Shown piece by piece: positions 1 to 8,583 of a stretch of DNA of 64,000 bases. How positions within the stretch are numbered: position 1 is the stretch's first letter; every line of letters begins with the position of its first letter. The position numbers were made by a program, and so were the translations under genes. The notes beneath the pieces were generated by a model that saw only the letters and a program-made list of their open reading frames with translations, made no database searches and had not been told where the DNA came from. This DNA comes from Alistipes sp. (GTDB taxonomy: Bacteria > Bacteroidota > Bacteroidia > Bacteroidales > Rikenellaceae), in the NCBI GenBank assembly GCA_017546725.1, contig JAFYRX010000034.1:1-64000 (forward strand), written 5' to 3'.

Positions 1-12
1 ATTTTATAGCAA

Positions 13-540
13 ATGGCTGTTAAAATTCGTTTGGCACGTCACGGTAAGAAGGGTGCTCCTATTTACCACATCGTTGCCGCAGATAGCAGAGCGCCACGTG
101 ATGGTAGATTTATCGAGAAATTGGGTGTTTACAATCCCAACACGAATCCTGCTACAATTGATTTGAAGTTCGATAGAGCTTTGGATTGGTTACTCAAGGG
201 CGCACAACCTACCGATACTTGTCGAGCAATTCTCTCGTACAAGGGCGTATTATACAAGAAGCACCTGTTGGGCGGTGTTGCTAAGGGCGCGTTCTCAGAG
301 AGCGACGCTGAGGCAAAGTTCAACAAGTGGTTGGGTGAGAAGGAGAGCAAGATTGCCGCTAAGGTAAACAAGCTCGCTACTGACGCCAAGTCTGCTGAGA
401 AGGCTGCACTCGCTGCTGAGACTAAGGTTAAGGAGGAGCGTGCTGCTGCTATCGCAGAGAAGAAGGCTGCTGCCGCTGCTGAGGCTGCCGAGGCTGCCGC
501 TGAGGAGAGCGCAGAGGCTACAGAGGAGTCAGCAGAGTAA
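13..540 (+). CDS. rpsP: 30S ribosomal protein S16
   Basis: Structural protein of the small ribosomal subunit. The first ~85 residues match the S16 core: start [20 protein letters not shown], then [22 protein letters not shown]. The protein is 175 residues, about twice the length of a minimal S16. The extra C-terminal half is rich in Ala, Glu and Lys and is probably helical or disordered; long S16 tails are usual in Bacteroidetes. A hairpin terminator follows, then rimM, the common rpsP-rimM order. The gene starts 12 bases into the window, so its promoter is not visible. Confidence 0.97.
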   Translation: MAVKIRLARHGKKGAPIYHIVAADSRAPRDGRFIEKLGVYNPNTNPATIDLKFDRALDWLLKGAQPTDTCRAILSYKGVLYKKHLLGGVAKGAFSESDAEAKFNKWLGEKESKIAAKVNKLATDAKSAEKAALAAETKVKEERAAAIAEKKAAAAAEAAEAAAEESAEATEESAE

Positions 541-568
541 ATTCTGCCCAAAGGCTTCTTTTAAGCAC

Positions 569-606
569 AGGACTGTCTATATGATTTTAGGCAGTCCTTA
601 TTTTTT
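569..606 (+). terminator. Intrinsic terminator after rpsP
   Basis: Stem AGGACTG (569-575) pairs with CAGTCCT (592-598), followed by a T-rich tail. It lies between rpsP and rimM, so it may end or attenuate rpsP transcription ahead of rimM. Confidence 0.75.
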
Positions 607-641
607 GAATAAAATCCCCTTTAGATAGATTGTTTCGAGAT

Positions 642-1157
642 ATGACCAACGAAAATCGTATAGCCGTAGCACGTGTGGGCAAACTCTTTGGTGAGGCCCG
701 CTCGGGAGGTGTATCGCTCACGCTGTATGAGCAGTTTGACGATGACTTCGACTTTGCCGCAGAGCCTCTGTTCGTAGAGATTGACTCGCTGGACGTTCCG
801 CTGTGGTGCGAGAGTTTCGAGCGTCGCGGTCAGCGTGGTGCGACGGTACACTTTGCCGACTTCGATACGCCACGTCGCGCCGAGGAGTTGCTGGGCAAGG
901 AGTTGTACATCATTGCGCAGGAGGATGAGGAGAGCGATGAGTTCTATATGGAGGACCTTATCGGTTTCAGCGTCGAGGCCGATGGGTTAAATGGTCATAT
1001 TGTAGATTACTACGAGAGCGACATCAATCCGCTTTTCGGCGTAGATTTCGGAGAGGGCGAGAAACTAATTCCCGCCGCCGAGGAGTTTATCGCGCAGATA
1101 GACTTCGACAAGGGCCACATCAAGATGGTTTTGCCCGAAGGTCTATTGGATTTGTAG
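642..1157 (+). CDS. rimM: Ribosome maturation factor RimM
   Basis: RimM binds S19 and helps the 30S head domain to mature. The N-terminal segment IAVARVGKLFGEARSGGVSL corresponds to the usual RimM start (VGKI..PHGLKGE), and the C-terminal PRC-barrel segment includes EGEKLIPAAEEFI. I place the start at ATG 642 (MTNENRIAVARVGK, 171 aa). An in-frame TTG at 630 would add four residues of no family value. It follows rpsP by about 100 bases, the conserved neighbour pair. Acidic overall. Divergent in sequence, but the assignment is supported by both domain signatures and context. Confidence 0.85.
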   Translation: MTNENRIAVARVGKLFGEARSGGVSLTLYEQFDDDFDFAAEPLFVEIDSLDVPLWCESFERRGQRGATVHFADFDTPRRAEELLGKELYIIAQEDEESDEFYMEDLIGFSVEADGLNGHIVDYYESDINPLFGVDFGEGEKLIPAAEEFIAQIDFDKGHIKMVLPEGLLDL

Positions 1158-1201
1158 AGAGTAAAATTATCGTTACTCAATAGTTATACTGCCGCATTAT
1201 A

Positions 1202-1234
1202 TTGCGGAGGGCTAAAATAAAATTCGTAACTTTG
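1202..1234 (+). promoter_or_regulatory. Promoter for prfC
   Basis: TAACTTTG at 1227-1234 fits the Bacteroidetes -7 element TAnnTTTG. A TTG at 1202-1204 lies 22 bases upstream. Predicted start near 1241, about 34 bases before the prfC ATG. Confidence 0.7.
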
Positions 1235-1274
1235 CGCGAAATTAAGAATAACTGAAGATTAGAAGAGAGAAGAT

Positions 1275-2858
1275 ATGGCGTTAATTGACGAGATAACCAA
1301 ACGAAGAACATTTGCCGTTATTGCACACCCCGATGCTGGTAAGACCACTCTTACCGAGAAGTTGCTCCTCTTCGGAGGTGCCATCCACGTTGCAGGTGCC
1401 GTGAAGAGCAACAAGATTAAGAAGAGTACCACATCCGACTTTATGGAAATCGAGCGCCAGCGCGGTATCTCGGTTGCTACGTCGGTTATGGGATTCAACT
1501 ATAAGGATGTGAAAATCAACATCCTCGACACCCCTGGTCACGAGGATTTTGCAGAGGATACATACCGTACGCTGACGGCTGTCGATTCGGTTATCATCGT
1601 AATTGACGGCGCAAAGGGTGTCGAGGCGCAGACTCGTAAGTTGATGAACGTCTGCCGTATGCGCAACACACCGGTGATGGTCTTTATCAATAAGTTGGAC
1701 CGTCCCTGCAAGGACCCGTTCGATTTGCTGGACGAGGTTGAGCGCGAGTTGCAGATTCGTGTACGTCCGTTGGCATTCCCCATCTCGAGCGGTGATACGT
1801 TCAAGGGCGTGTACAACATCTATGAGAAGAATCTCTCACTCTTTACGACAGACGAGCGTCAGACGGCTGATGCCGAGACTGTCGATTTCAGCGATATCAC
1901 ATCACCCGAATTGGACAACTACATAACTCCGAAGTTTGCGACACAGTTGCGTGAGGATTTGGAGTTGGTAGATGGCGTTTACGATGATTTCAGCCGTGAG
2001 GATTATTTGAAAGGTACTTTGGCCCCTGTATTCTTCGGTTCGGCGGTAAACAACTTTGGTGTAAGAGAGTTGTTGGAGTGCTTTATCCGCATCGCTCCCT
2101 CACCACGTCCCTCGACAACAGAGACTCGCTCAATTGAGCCCTCAGAGCCCAAGATGACAGGTTTTATCTTCAAGATTCACGCCAATATGGACCCCAATCA
2201 CCGTGACCGCTTGGCATTTATGAAGATATGTTCGGGCACATTCGAGCGCAACAAGAACTACCTGCACGTCAGCAGCGGCAAGCAACTCAAGTTCTCATCT
2301 CCTACGGCGTTTATGGCCGAGAAGAAGTCGGTGATTGACTTTGCTTATCCTGGAGATATTGTCGGTCTGCACGATACGGGTACGTTCAAGATTGGCGATA
2401 CGTTTACCGAAGGTGAGAAACTCAAGTTTACGGGTATTCCGTCGTTCTCACCAGAACTTTTCCGCTACATCGAGAATGCCGACCCTATGAAGTTCAAGCA
2501 GTTAGCAAAGGGTGTGGACCAATTGATGGATGAGGGTGTGGCGCAGTTGTTCACTTCATCGCTCAATGGCCGCAAGATTATCGGCACGGTAGGTCAGTTG
2601 CAGTTTGAGGTTATCCAGTATCGTCTGGAGCACGAGTACGGCGCAAAGTGCCGCTGGGAGCCTATCTCGATTCACAAGGCTTGCTGGATTGAGAGTGACA
2701 ACCAAGAGCAGTTAGCCGACTTCAAGCGTCGCAAGCACGCTAATATGGCTGTCGATAAGCACGGACGCGATGTATTCTTGGCCGATACAAGTTATGCTTT
2801 GGCATTGGCACAGGAGAATTTCAAGGACATCCGTTTCCATTTCACATCGGAGTTTTAA
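1275..2858 (+). CDS. prfC: Peptide chain release factor 3
   Basis: Translational GTPase that removes RF1/RF2 from the ribosome after termination. The 527-residue length is normal for RF3. The GTPase motifs are intact: AHPDAGKTT (P-loop, residues ~17-25), DTPGHEDF (G3), and INKLDRP (G4). The RF3-specific C-terminal part includes [18 protein letters not shown]. Cytoplasmic. A purine-rich stretch (agaagagagaag) precedes the start. It has its own promoter and ends at a strong shared terminator with the convergent GH92 gene. Confidence 0.97.
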   Translation: MALIDEITKRRTFAVIAHPDAGKTTLTEKLLLFGGAIHVAGAVKSNKIKKSTTSDFMEIERQRGISVATSVMGFNYKDVKINILDTPGHEDFAEDTYRTLTAVDSVIIVIDGAKGVEAQTRKLMNVCRMRNTPVMVFINKLDRPCKDPFDLLDEVERELQIRVRPLAFPISSGDTFKGVYNIYEKNLSLFTTDERQTADAETVDFSDITSPELDNYITPKFATQLREDLELVDGVYDDFSREDYLKGTLAPVFFGSAVNNFGVRELLECFIRIAPSPRPSTTETRSIEPSEPKMTGFIFKIHANMDPNHRDRLAFMKICSGTFERNKNYLHVSSGKQLKFSSPTAFMAEKKSVIDFAYPGDIVGLHDTGTFKIGDTFTEGEKLKFTGIPSFSPELFRYIENADPMKFKQLAKGVDQLMDEGVAQLFTSSLNGRKIIGTVGQLQFEVIQYRLEHEYGAKCRWEPISIHKACWIESDNQEQLADFKRRKHANMAVDKHGRDVFLADTSYALALAQENFKDIRFHFTSEF

Positions 2859-2874
2859 GCAAACAACACCACAT

Positions 2875-2916
2875 ACAAAAGAATAGGGGACTGCACGCAG
2901 TCCCCTATTCTTTTGT
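2875..2916. terminator. Bidirectional terminator between prfC and GH92
   Basis: An almost perfect ~19 bp inverted repeat: 2875-2893 pairs with 2898-2916 around a 4-base loop. It has A-rich 5' and T-rich 3' flanks, so it can work in both directions. It sits between convergent prfC and the GH92 gene. Confidence 0.9.
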
Positions 2917-2926
2917 AAACGTCCTA

Positions 2927-4930
2927 TTAGTAACGGATAGTAATCTTTGAGTCCTTCAAGAATACATCGTGGCTGAGGGTATAACCCTCCATCGGCTTGC
3001 CATCAATCTCAATAGAACGAATCAAATCATCGGCCGACTTACGTCCTACGGTACGAATTGTCACGGTGTTTGCACCCGAGCGAATCTTCACCTTATCGTA
3101 GAGTGGCGACACCATCTCGTAGGTATTATCACCTACTACGACGGGGTAGAATCCCATAGAGCAGAATACATACCACGCACTCATTGTACCATCATCCTCG
3201 TCCATCTCGGGAGCAAAGCCATCGAGTTTATTTTGGAATGCTCTACCCACAAATGGAGTTGGATACTCTGCATTACCGCCATAACGGTGGACCATATCCT
3301 CTTTAGTGAGCAGGTCTCGCACCAAGCGCTGGCTACCCTCGGGATTTCCAAACACGTTATAGAGCAGAGGGGTGTGGATATCGGGCTCGTTACCCTGATT
3401 GAACAAATCGTTCTTGAAGAAATAATCAATCTGCTCGGCAAGCGTCTCCTTACCGACCAATGCTATCATCTTGTCGAAGCAGTGTGGTGCAGCCCATCGA
3501 TACTGCCAACGAGTACCCTGATAGAGGCCATTGCCACGCATCTTGACAAAGTCATCACGAATGGTCATAAACTCCGTTGGCCAAGTGGCATCGAACAGCG
3601 AATCGGCCTTGGCGCTATACATCTTGGCATCCTCCTTCTCGCCTACCAACTCGGCAATCTGGCCCAAAGCCCACAAATCGTAAGAACTCTCAAGGCGCTG
3701 GTCGGGAGTGCGATAGAGCAAATCCTTAGCAGCCTCACGCTTCAAACCCTCGTAACCCACCTTCAAATCGACGTTGCGGATACCCTTCTTCCAAGCATCG
3801 AGAATCACAACACCACTATGCTCGGTACGAACTGTCGGAACAGACTCGTGGGGAGTCGCCCAATTGGCCTTACCCGTACGATACTGATGCAAAAGCGACA
3901 TCACGATATCACTCATAGCCTCGGGCTCAACGATTGTAAGCAAAGGGAACTTTGTACGGAACGAATCCCACATACTCCAAGATGAGTAGTAGTTGAATCC
4001 GTCTGCTTTATAAATCTTGCCATCGGTTGCCTTATAACGACCATCGTTGGTGGTTACATCCATAGGGCTGAGGTAGACACGATACAGTAGCGTATAGAAA
4101 ATCGTACGCTGGTCTTCGGTGCTGCCCTTTACCTGAATCTGATTGAGTTTCTCGCGCCACTGTTGGCGAGCCTCCTTGAGCAATTTATCAAATGATTTGT
4201 CGCTCCAATCTACAGCGATATCATCTGCAGCCTCTTGGCTTACCGCTGATACTGCGATACGCACCTCTACCTGCTCAACATCGGCAGCAAACTCCAACAC
4301 GGCATTCGTAGGATTGCTCTCCACAACCTTAAAATCGGAATCGACCTCAAAGTTGAAGTAGAGTCTGTAACTGCCTTTTGAGCAAGCCGTAGGAGAATTA
4401 ACGTGGCCCGTAATCAAATTTGCAGACTCAACCTTATACTCCGAACTTACATTATTCTTATCTACCGATGCCGAGAAATCAACATACAGCAATCTACGTC
4501 CCTCGCTCGGGAATGTATATCGCTCAACGGCCATATTTTTTGTGGCTGTAAATTCGCCCTTCACCCCGTTATCAAATGCTGTTGCATAGTAACCAGGATA
4601 GGCCACCTCGCTACCTTTGACAATCTTCAACACGTCGCCGGGCAAAGCAGGCTTTACGCTGAGGTTACAGCCCGTACCACTACAACCCACACCCGACACT
4701 CGGTTAATTGATACACCCGACACAGTCTCTACGGCATAGTCGTAACCGACGTGGCTGTTAGGTGAACTATCAGGTCCTACGGCAATAGCACCAAATGGGA
4801 CTGCTGCGGCAGGCGACATTTGACCGTGGTCACCAGAAGTGCCAAGAAACATATTCACATATTTTTCGTTTTGGGCCGATGCCGTCAGCATTGCCAACAT
4901 TGCGGCAATCGAGATGAGATATTTCCTCAT
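2927..4930 (-). CDS. GH92 family alpha-mannosidase, secreted
   Basis: Calcium-dependent exo-alpha-mannosidase family, probably trimming N-glycan or yeast-type mannan. Residues 1-19 form a type I signal peptide (ends ASAQ). GH92 signatures: FLGTSGDHGQMSPAAAVPFG near residue 30, GYDY, VSGVGCSGTG, HSGVVILDAWKKGI in the middle, and DDGTMSAWYVF near residue 580 followed by MGFYP and SPLYDKVKI. At 667 aa it is a little shorter than typical GH92 enzymes (~730-760). It is transcribed alone, with its own promoter. Family assignment is firm; linkage specificity cannot be read from sequence. Confidence 0.92.
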   Translation of the reverse strand: MRKYLISIAAMLAMLTASAQNEKYVNMFLGTSGDHGQMSPAAAVPFGAIAVGPDSSPNSHVGYDYAVETVSGVSINRVSGVGCSGTGCNLSVKPALPGDVLKIVKGSEVAYPGYYATAFDNGVKGEFTATKNMAVERYTFPSEGRRLLYVDFSASVDKNNVSSEYKVESANLITGHVNSPTACSKGSYRLYFNFEVDSDFKVVESNPTNAVLEFAADVEQVEVRIAVSAVSQEAADDIAVDWSDKSFDKLLKEARQQWREKLNQIQVKGSTEDQRTIFYTLLYRVYLSPMDVTTNDGRYKATDGKIYKADGFNYYSSWSMWDSFRTKFPLLTIVEPEAMSDIVMSLLHQYRTGKANWATPHESVPTVRTEHSGVVILDAWKKGIRNVDLKVGYEGLKREAAKDLLYRTPDQRLESSYDLWALGQIAELVGEKEDAKMYSAKADSLFDATWPTEFMTIRDDFVKMRGNGLYQGTRWQYRWAAPHCFDKMIALVGKETLAEQIDYFFKNDLFNQGNEPDIHTPLLYNVFGNPEGSQRLVRDLLTKEDMVHRYGGNAEYPTPFVGRAFQNKLDGFAPEMDEDDGTMSAWYVFCSMGFYPVVVGDNTYEMVSPLYDKVKIRSGANTVTIRTVGRKSADDLIRSIEIDGKPMEGYTLSHDVFLKDSKITIRY

Positions 4931-5024
4931 AATGCTATATAAATTTTAATCAATTACTCTTAATTCAAACCTCGGGCAATTCGTTGCAAACTCTGCAACA
5001 ATCCGCACCAGAAAATCATTAGCA

Positions 5025-5057
5025 CAAAATTAGAAAAATTATTGGAGAATAATACAA
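5025..5057 (-). promoter_or_regulatory. Promoter for the GH92 gene
   Basis: On the minus strand, the -7 element is TAATTTTG (5032 to 5025) and a TTG lies at 5057-5055, 22 bases upstream. Predicted start near 5018, about 88 bases before the ATG. Confidence 0.65.
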
Positions 5058-5078
5058 AAAGTTAGGTTGGCTTGCTTG

Positions 5079-5627
5079 TTAATATATCAACAGCCCCACC
5101 AATGCACCTAAAGCGATAATGGAAAATGGGCCAACCTTTTTGAAATACAGGGCTACAAATGCTACAATGCAAATAACAAAACTCTTCCAATCAATAAAGT
5201 TTTCGGGAGTAGCAAGGCTCAAAGCAGCAGTACCAATAAGTCCCAACGTAGCAGGCTTCAGTCCCGACATCACACCCTTGAACATATAATGCTCCTTCCA
5301 TTTTTCATATACTTTACATAGCAAAAGTACTATTATAAACGAAGGCAACACTACTGCAAAAGTGGCTGTTAGCGAGCCTAATATACACATAGCCTCCGAC
5401 GCACCTGATTGAGCCAATACCTCATAACCTATATACGTTGCAGAATTAATACCTATCGGGCCAGGGGTCATCTGCGATATGGCGACAATGTCGGTAAAGG
5501 TCGTATCGGTAATCCAGCCGTGAACGGTAACTACCTCATTCTGAATAAGCGAGAGCATTGCATATCCTCCGCCTATGGTAAACATTCCTATAATAAAGAA
5601 TGTCATAAAAAGTTCCGCATATATCAT
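5079..5627 (-). CDS. Chromate transporter, second half-size subunit
   Basis: CHR-family membrane protein of 182 residues. It has the family motif FFIIGMFTIGGGYAM at the N-terminus and SQMTPGPIGINSATYIGYEV, then hydrophobic segments to the C-terminus. Its ATG overlaps the stop of the upstream half-size gene by 4 bases, so the two are translationally coupled and probably form a heterodimer. Two-gene 'short-chain' ChrA pairs of this kind are known. The substrate could be chromate or another oxyanion; specificity is not shown by the sequence. Confidence 0.88.
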   Translation of the reverse strand: MIYAELFMTFFIIGMFTIGGGYAMLSLIQNEVVTVHGWITDTTFTDIVAISQMTPGPIGINSATYIGYEVLAQSGASEAMCILGSLTATFAVVLPSFIIVLLLCKVYEKWKEHYMFKGVMSGLKPATLGLIGTAALSLATPENFIDWKSFVICIVAFVALYFKKVGPFSIIALGALVGLLIY

Positions 5628-6199
5628 TCTCCGCCCTCCTTATCTTTATTCGACACACCGACAACATTCTTATTGCAATACCAACTAACAAAAGAGGCCA
5701 TAGCAATAACACATATCAATATATATACTGGCGAAACCGACAATACACAAACAAGAATCATTGACGATATTACGATTGCCCACGACCACCATTTCATCTT
5801 TGTAGCCTTGAGCATATCAATCATCGGGACACCGATAAGCGCCACCACAACAGGTCGTATACCCTTGAATGCCTTAATGACATATTCGTTGTCCTTGAAT
5901 GAGGTGAAGAACATTGCCACAAGCAATATTATAAGAAACGGAGGTAAACAACTGGCTACGGTAGCGACCACACTTCCCTTCGTACCACGCAACTTGTGAC
6001 CTGTCAGAATCGATATATTCACAGCAAAAAGTCCGGGAGCAGTTTGCGCAAGCGTAATTATATCAATAAAATCTTCGTCGTTAAGCCATTTGCGGTCAAC
6101 CAGTTCGCTTTTGATTGCGACTATCATCGGGATGCCTCCACCTATGGTAAAGGCTCCTATCTTGGCAAAAACCCAAAATATTCGCCACAAACTAACCAT
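5624..6199 (-). CDS. Chromate transporter, first half-size subunit
   Basis: Half-size CHR-family protein of 191 residues. N-terminal FWVFAKIGAFTIGGGIPMI and LAQTAPGLFAVNISILTG are paralogous to the matching segments of the downstream partner gene. About five hydrophobic segments. It is the first gene of a two-gene operon whose ORFs overlap by 4 bases. I see no clear TAnnTTTG element immediately upstream. Likely inner-membrane oxyanion transport; the physiological substrate is unknown. Confidence 0.88.
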   Translation of the reverse strand: MVSLWRIFWVFAKIGAFTIGGGIPMIVAIKSELVDRKWLNDEDFIDIITLAQTAPGLFAVNISILTGHKLRGTKGSVVATVASCLPPFLIILLVAMFFTSFKDNEYVIKAFKGIRPVVVALIGVPMIDMLKATKMKWWSWAIVISSMILVCVLSVSPVYILICVIAMASFVSWYCNKNVVGVSNKDKEGGE

Positions 6200-6305
6200 A
6201 ATATCTAACGTTATTTAGCAAATTCACATTATTTAATTCGGCGGTAAAATTAATTATTTTTTCGATATCGCACTCGCAGACAAAGATTAACCTACGATAT
6301 ATCAC

Positions 6306-6710
6306 CTACCCTATTGAAATTAACCTCACATCGAAAATCAGCGTCGAGAAGGGCTTTATCACTCCCGCACCCTTGGCACCATAGCCAAGATTGAAGGGGA
6401 TGACAATCTCCCAGCGCGACCCCACGGGCATCTCGCGCAAAGCGGTACGCCAGCCATCGATAAGTTGGTTTAACTTAAATGTAGCGGGACGGCCCTGCTG
6501 GGTGGAGTCGAACACCTTGCCGTTGATTAGTTTTCCTGTATAATGCACCGTAATCATCGCCTTTGGCGTAGGCTTATCGCCCTTACCTTTGGTAATTTCG
6601 CGATACATCACACCATTGAACAATACCTTCACTCCGTCGCGTGAGGCGTACTCCTCCAAAAATTCTAAGTTACGCTCCTTGTAGGCGCTATTTTGATTTC
6701 CTCGAGCCAT
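6306..6710 (-). CDS. FKBP-type peptidyl-prolyl isomerase, cytoplasmic
   Basis: A single FKBP domain in 134 residues with no signal peptide, so cytoplasmic. Active-site features are present: VHYTGKLINGKVFDST (Tyr and the Phe-Asp pair), LIDGW (Ile and Trp) and IPFNLGYGAKG. It should act as a prolyl isomerase or folding helper. A short basic N-terminal extension (residues 1-45) precedes the domain. It is a single-gene unit with its own promoter on the minus strand. Two exported FKBP relatives lie near 39-40 kb. Confidence 0.92.
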   Translation of the reverse strand: MARGNQNSAYKERNLEFLEEYASRDGVKVLFNGVMYREITKGKGDKPTPKAMITVHYTGKLINGKVFDSTQQGRPATFKLNQLIDGWRTALREMPVGSRWEIVIPFNLGYGAKGAGVIKPFSTLIFDVRLISIG

Positions 6711-6785
6711 ATTCTTTTCAAATGAGGGTAGATTACTCCCCTATACTATTATTACTTATTGGACGCACAACGCAATCCCCATTCA

Positions 6786-6816
6786 CAAATTTAACTAAAC
6801 ATTTTCAACCGTACAA
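6786..6816 (-). promoter_or_regulatory. Promoter for the cytoplasmic FKBP gene
   Basis: Minus-strand -7 TAAATTTG (6793 to 6786) with TTG at 6816-6814, exactly 20 bases upstream. Predicted start near 6779, about 70 bases before the ATG. Confidence 0.75.
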
Positions 6817-6894
6817 TTATTTATGGACATTTCTAAATATCCACTATTTCAGGAAGGCCATCCTAATAATTAAACGATTTTAGCAAACATAATT

Positions 6895-6924
6895 TTAGGG
6901 GACTTTTAGTCCCCTAATTTTTTG
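6895..6924 (+). terminator. Plus-strand terminator upstream of the membrane-protein operon
   Basis: Stem TTAGGGGACT (6895-6904) and AGTCCCCTAA (6908-6917), loop TTT, followed by a T run. No plus-strand gene lies just upstream. The hairpin sits before the 6950-6981 promoter, so it seems to insulate that operon from read-through. Confidence 0.8.
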
Positions 6925-6949
6925 TGTGTGAAAAATTTTGTAAAGAATG

Positions 6950-6981
6950 TTTGCTATTTTGTAAAGTTTATTTTACATTTG
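6950..6981 (+). promoter_or_regulatory. Promoter for the 7032-8773 operon
   Basis: TTTG (6950-6953), 20-base spacer, then TACATTTG (6974-6981). This is one of the best matches to the Bacteroidetes consensus in the window. Predicted start near 6988. Confidence 0.8.
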
Positions 6982-7031
6982 CATTGTATTCGAGTACAAT
7001 CAACTATTATTAAACAAAATTAGGACACACA

Positions 7032-7592
7032 ATGAAACGATTTCTATTACCTCACTTTTGCCGACCTATCGGAATAGCAGTATGGCTCGTAGCAATAATT
7101 GGGGGATTTGGCCTAATCTACGATTGGGTTCACACCACTCCCCAATGGGCATACGCTCTACTTGGTCCAAGGCTTCAAGAAGAGAGTTTTGAATTTCCCA
7201 TTTGGTCACGCCTCATCTATGACCGAGTACAGACAACCGCTCCTAATGGAGAATTGTGCTGGTATGGCGATGCAGCCGCGCCTCACCTTTTCAACCCACT
7301 TTTAGCACTTGCTATTTATATCGGTGCGGCTCTAATATTTTTCTCAAAAGAGAAAATCGAAGACGAGATGGCTATATCAAAAAGATTACACTCGCTTATG
7401 ATTGCATTTGCAATCAATATCGCACTACTCGCCATCGGTTACGCCTGTGTATTTCTACCCAGCGGCATTCCTACTATCCTTGTGCAAATTATTGTCAATA
7501 ATTTCGCGATATTTATGATTATTCTACCAATCGTATATATAATCCAACGCTGGTTAGATAATAGGAATCTAAAAGAGGAGATAATTTTATAA
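7032..7592 (+). CDS. Small membrane protein, first of three paralogs
   Basis: I do not recognise a named family. It has 186 residues and about four hydrophobic segments (near 15-31, 88-104, 120-141, 150-172). Two short motifs are shared with the next two genes: FLLPHFCRPIG at residues 4-14 and SKEKIEDEM at 105-113, the latter between TM2 and TM3 and probably cytosolic. It differs from its paralogs in a longer loop between TM1 and TM2 (~31-87) with WY and DR residues. First gene of a four-gene operon ending in an XRE regulator. Confidence 0.8.
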   Translation: MKRFLLPHFCRPIGIAVWLVAIIGGFGLIYDWVHTTPQWAYALLGPRLQEESFEFPIWSRLIYDRVQTTAPNGELCWYGDAAAPHLFNPLLALAIYIGAALIFFSKEKIEDEMAISKRLHSLMIAFAINIALLAIGYACVFLPSGIPTILVQIIVNNFAIFMIILPIVYIIQRWLDNRNLKEEIIL

Positions 7593-7603
7593 CTATTACT
7601 ACT

Positions 7604-8104
7604 ATGAAAGAAAAAGTTCCATTCGACCTTATCGGCCGCATCAAAGGCTCGGTCAAAAATTGGCTTCTGCCCCACCCGTTCAAATATGTAGGGTTTGCAC
7701 TGTTATTGGCGTTGCTCGTTGCATTAGTTCTCAAAATCACGTTGTTTGATGTACCCTCAAGCGGCGATGTATCTATGGATGTGGTGACGACCTCAATGAC
7801 CATTAACAAGGTCTTAAGTGTCGCGCTATATCTTGCTATATTCTTCATCTCCTGCTCTCGGGAAAAGGAGGAGGACGAGATGATTTCGGCTCTGCGAGGC
7901 GAGACGCTCAAGGAGATTTGCTATTTGGTGTTAGTCGTATGGGTTGTAGCGCGCATAGTATTAACCTGCGTTGCCGATACCGCCGCAGCCATCACTCACG
8001 ACGACCCGATACTTGCACCCTTTATCATCTGGGTACTCTACTACGGTCGTTTCGAGCGCAAGATGAAGGCACTCCGCCGCCAAAGCCGCGAATTTAGACT
8101 CTAA
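7604..8104 (+). CDS. Small membrane protein, second of three paralogs
   Basis: Unrecognised family, 166 residues. The shared motifs are WLLPHPFKYVG at residues 20-30 and SREKEEDEM at 85-93. An extra ~18-residue N-terminus (MKEKVPFDLIGRIKGSVKN) precedes the first motif and is unique to this copy. About four hydrophobic segments, with a basic C-terminal tail (RKMKALRRQSREFRL) expected in the cytosol. It starts 11 bases after the first paralog, so it is co-transcribed. Function unknown; the charged motif could bind the XRE protein, which is inference only. Confidence 0.8.
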   Translation: MKEKVPFDLIGRIKGSVKNWLLPHPFKYVGFALLLALLVALVLKITLFDVPSSGDVSMDVVTTSMTINKVLSVALYLAIFFISCSREKEEDEMISALRGETLKEICYLVLVVWVVARIVLTCVADTAAAITHDDPILAPFIIWVLYYGRFERKMKALRRQSREFRL

Positions 8105-8158
8105 ACTATTACAATTAATTATATATAACAACTATTACAAACAAGTAAACTATTACAA
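8104..8158 (+). repeat. Triplet of the 11-mer AACTATTACAA
   Basis: Exact copies at 8104-8114, 8130-8140 and 8148-8158 fill the gap before the third paralog. Related AACTATTA words precede the first two genes (7002, 7591). They could be operator half-sites, or AT-rich translation leaders. Confidence 0.6.
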
Positions 8159-8160
8159 CT

Positions 8161-8583
8161 ATGAAAACATTACTTTTTCCACACCGATTCAAGAAGGTCG
8201 GCTGGATAATTTTCTCAATTTCGGCGGCAGTAGGAGCAATTATTATGTCAGACTATTACGGTATCAATTTATTGCCCGACAATCACTATTTAGGATATGT
8301 GCTTAATAACATCGCTATTGTAGGTATCAGCATAGGGGCAATACTTGTGACCTGTTCGCGCGAAAAGGTCGAAGATGAGATGATTCAGCATCTGCGCCTT
8401 AACTCGCTGCTTATTGCGCTTTATGTCAACTATGCAATCCTAATCGTATGCTCACTCGTAATTTACGATTTGGCTTTTCTGGATGTGATGCTTTATAATA
8501 TGTTCACAATTTTGCTTATCTTTATGGTGGTATTTCGCTGGAAGATATGGCGAGCAAAGAAAGGAGCAGAGGATGAACAATAA
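8161..8583 (+). CDS. Small membrane protein, third of three paralogs
   Basis: Unrecognised family, 140 residues and the most compact copy. LLFPHRFKKVG at residues 4-14 and SREKVEDEM at 66-74 are shared with the other two. Four hydrophobic segments are visible (about 14-29, 46-63, 82-102, 108-126), with a basic/acidic tail (RWKIWRAKKGAEDEQ). Its last 11 bases overlap the start of the XRE gene, so the two are translationally coupled. This minimal membrane-protein/XRE pairing is probably the core unit, and the upstream paralogs look like expansions. Confidence 0.82.
   Translation: MKTLLFPHRFKKVGWIIFSISAAVGAIIMSDYYGINLLPDNHYLGYVLNNIAIVGISIGAILVTCSREKVEDEMIQHLRLNSLLIALYVNYAILIVCSLVIYDLAFLDVMLYNMFTILLIFMVVFRWKIWRAKKGAEDEQ

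Noticed and set aside
2969..3985. 338-codon open frame opposite the GH92 gene
   Set aside because: Antisense shadow of a well-supported glycoside hydrolase. The protein is a His/Cys/Leu-rich jumble without motifs.
6641..6883. 80-codon plus-strand frame before the membrane-protein operon
   Set aside because: It overlaps the FKBP coding region and its promoter on the other strand, and no motif is visible.
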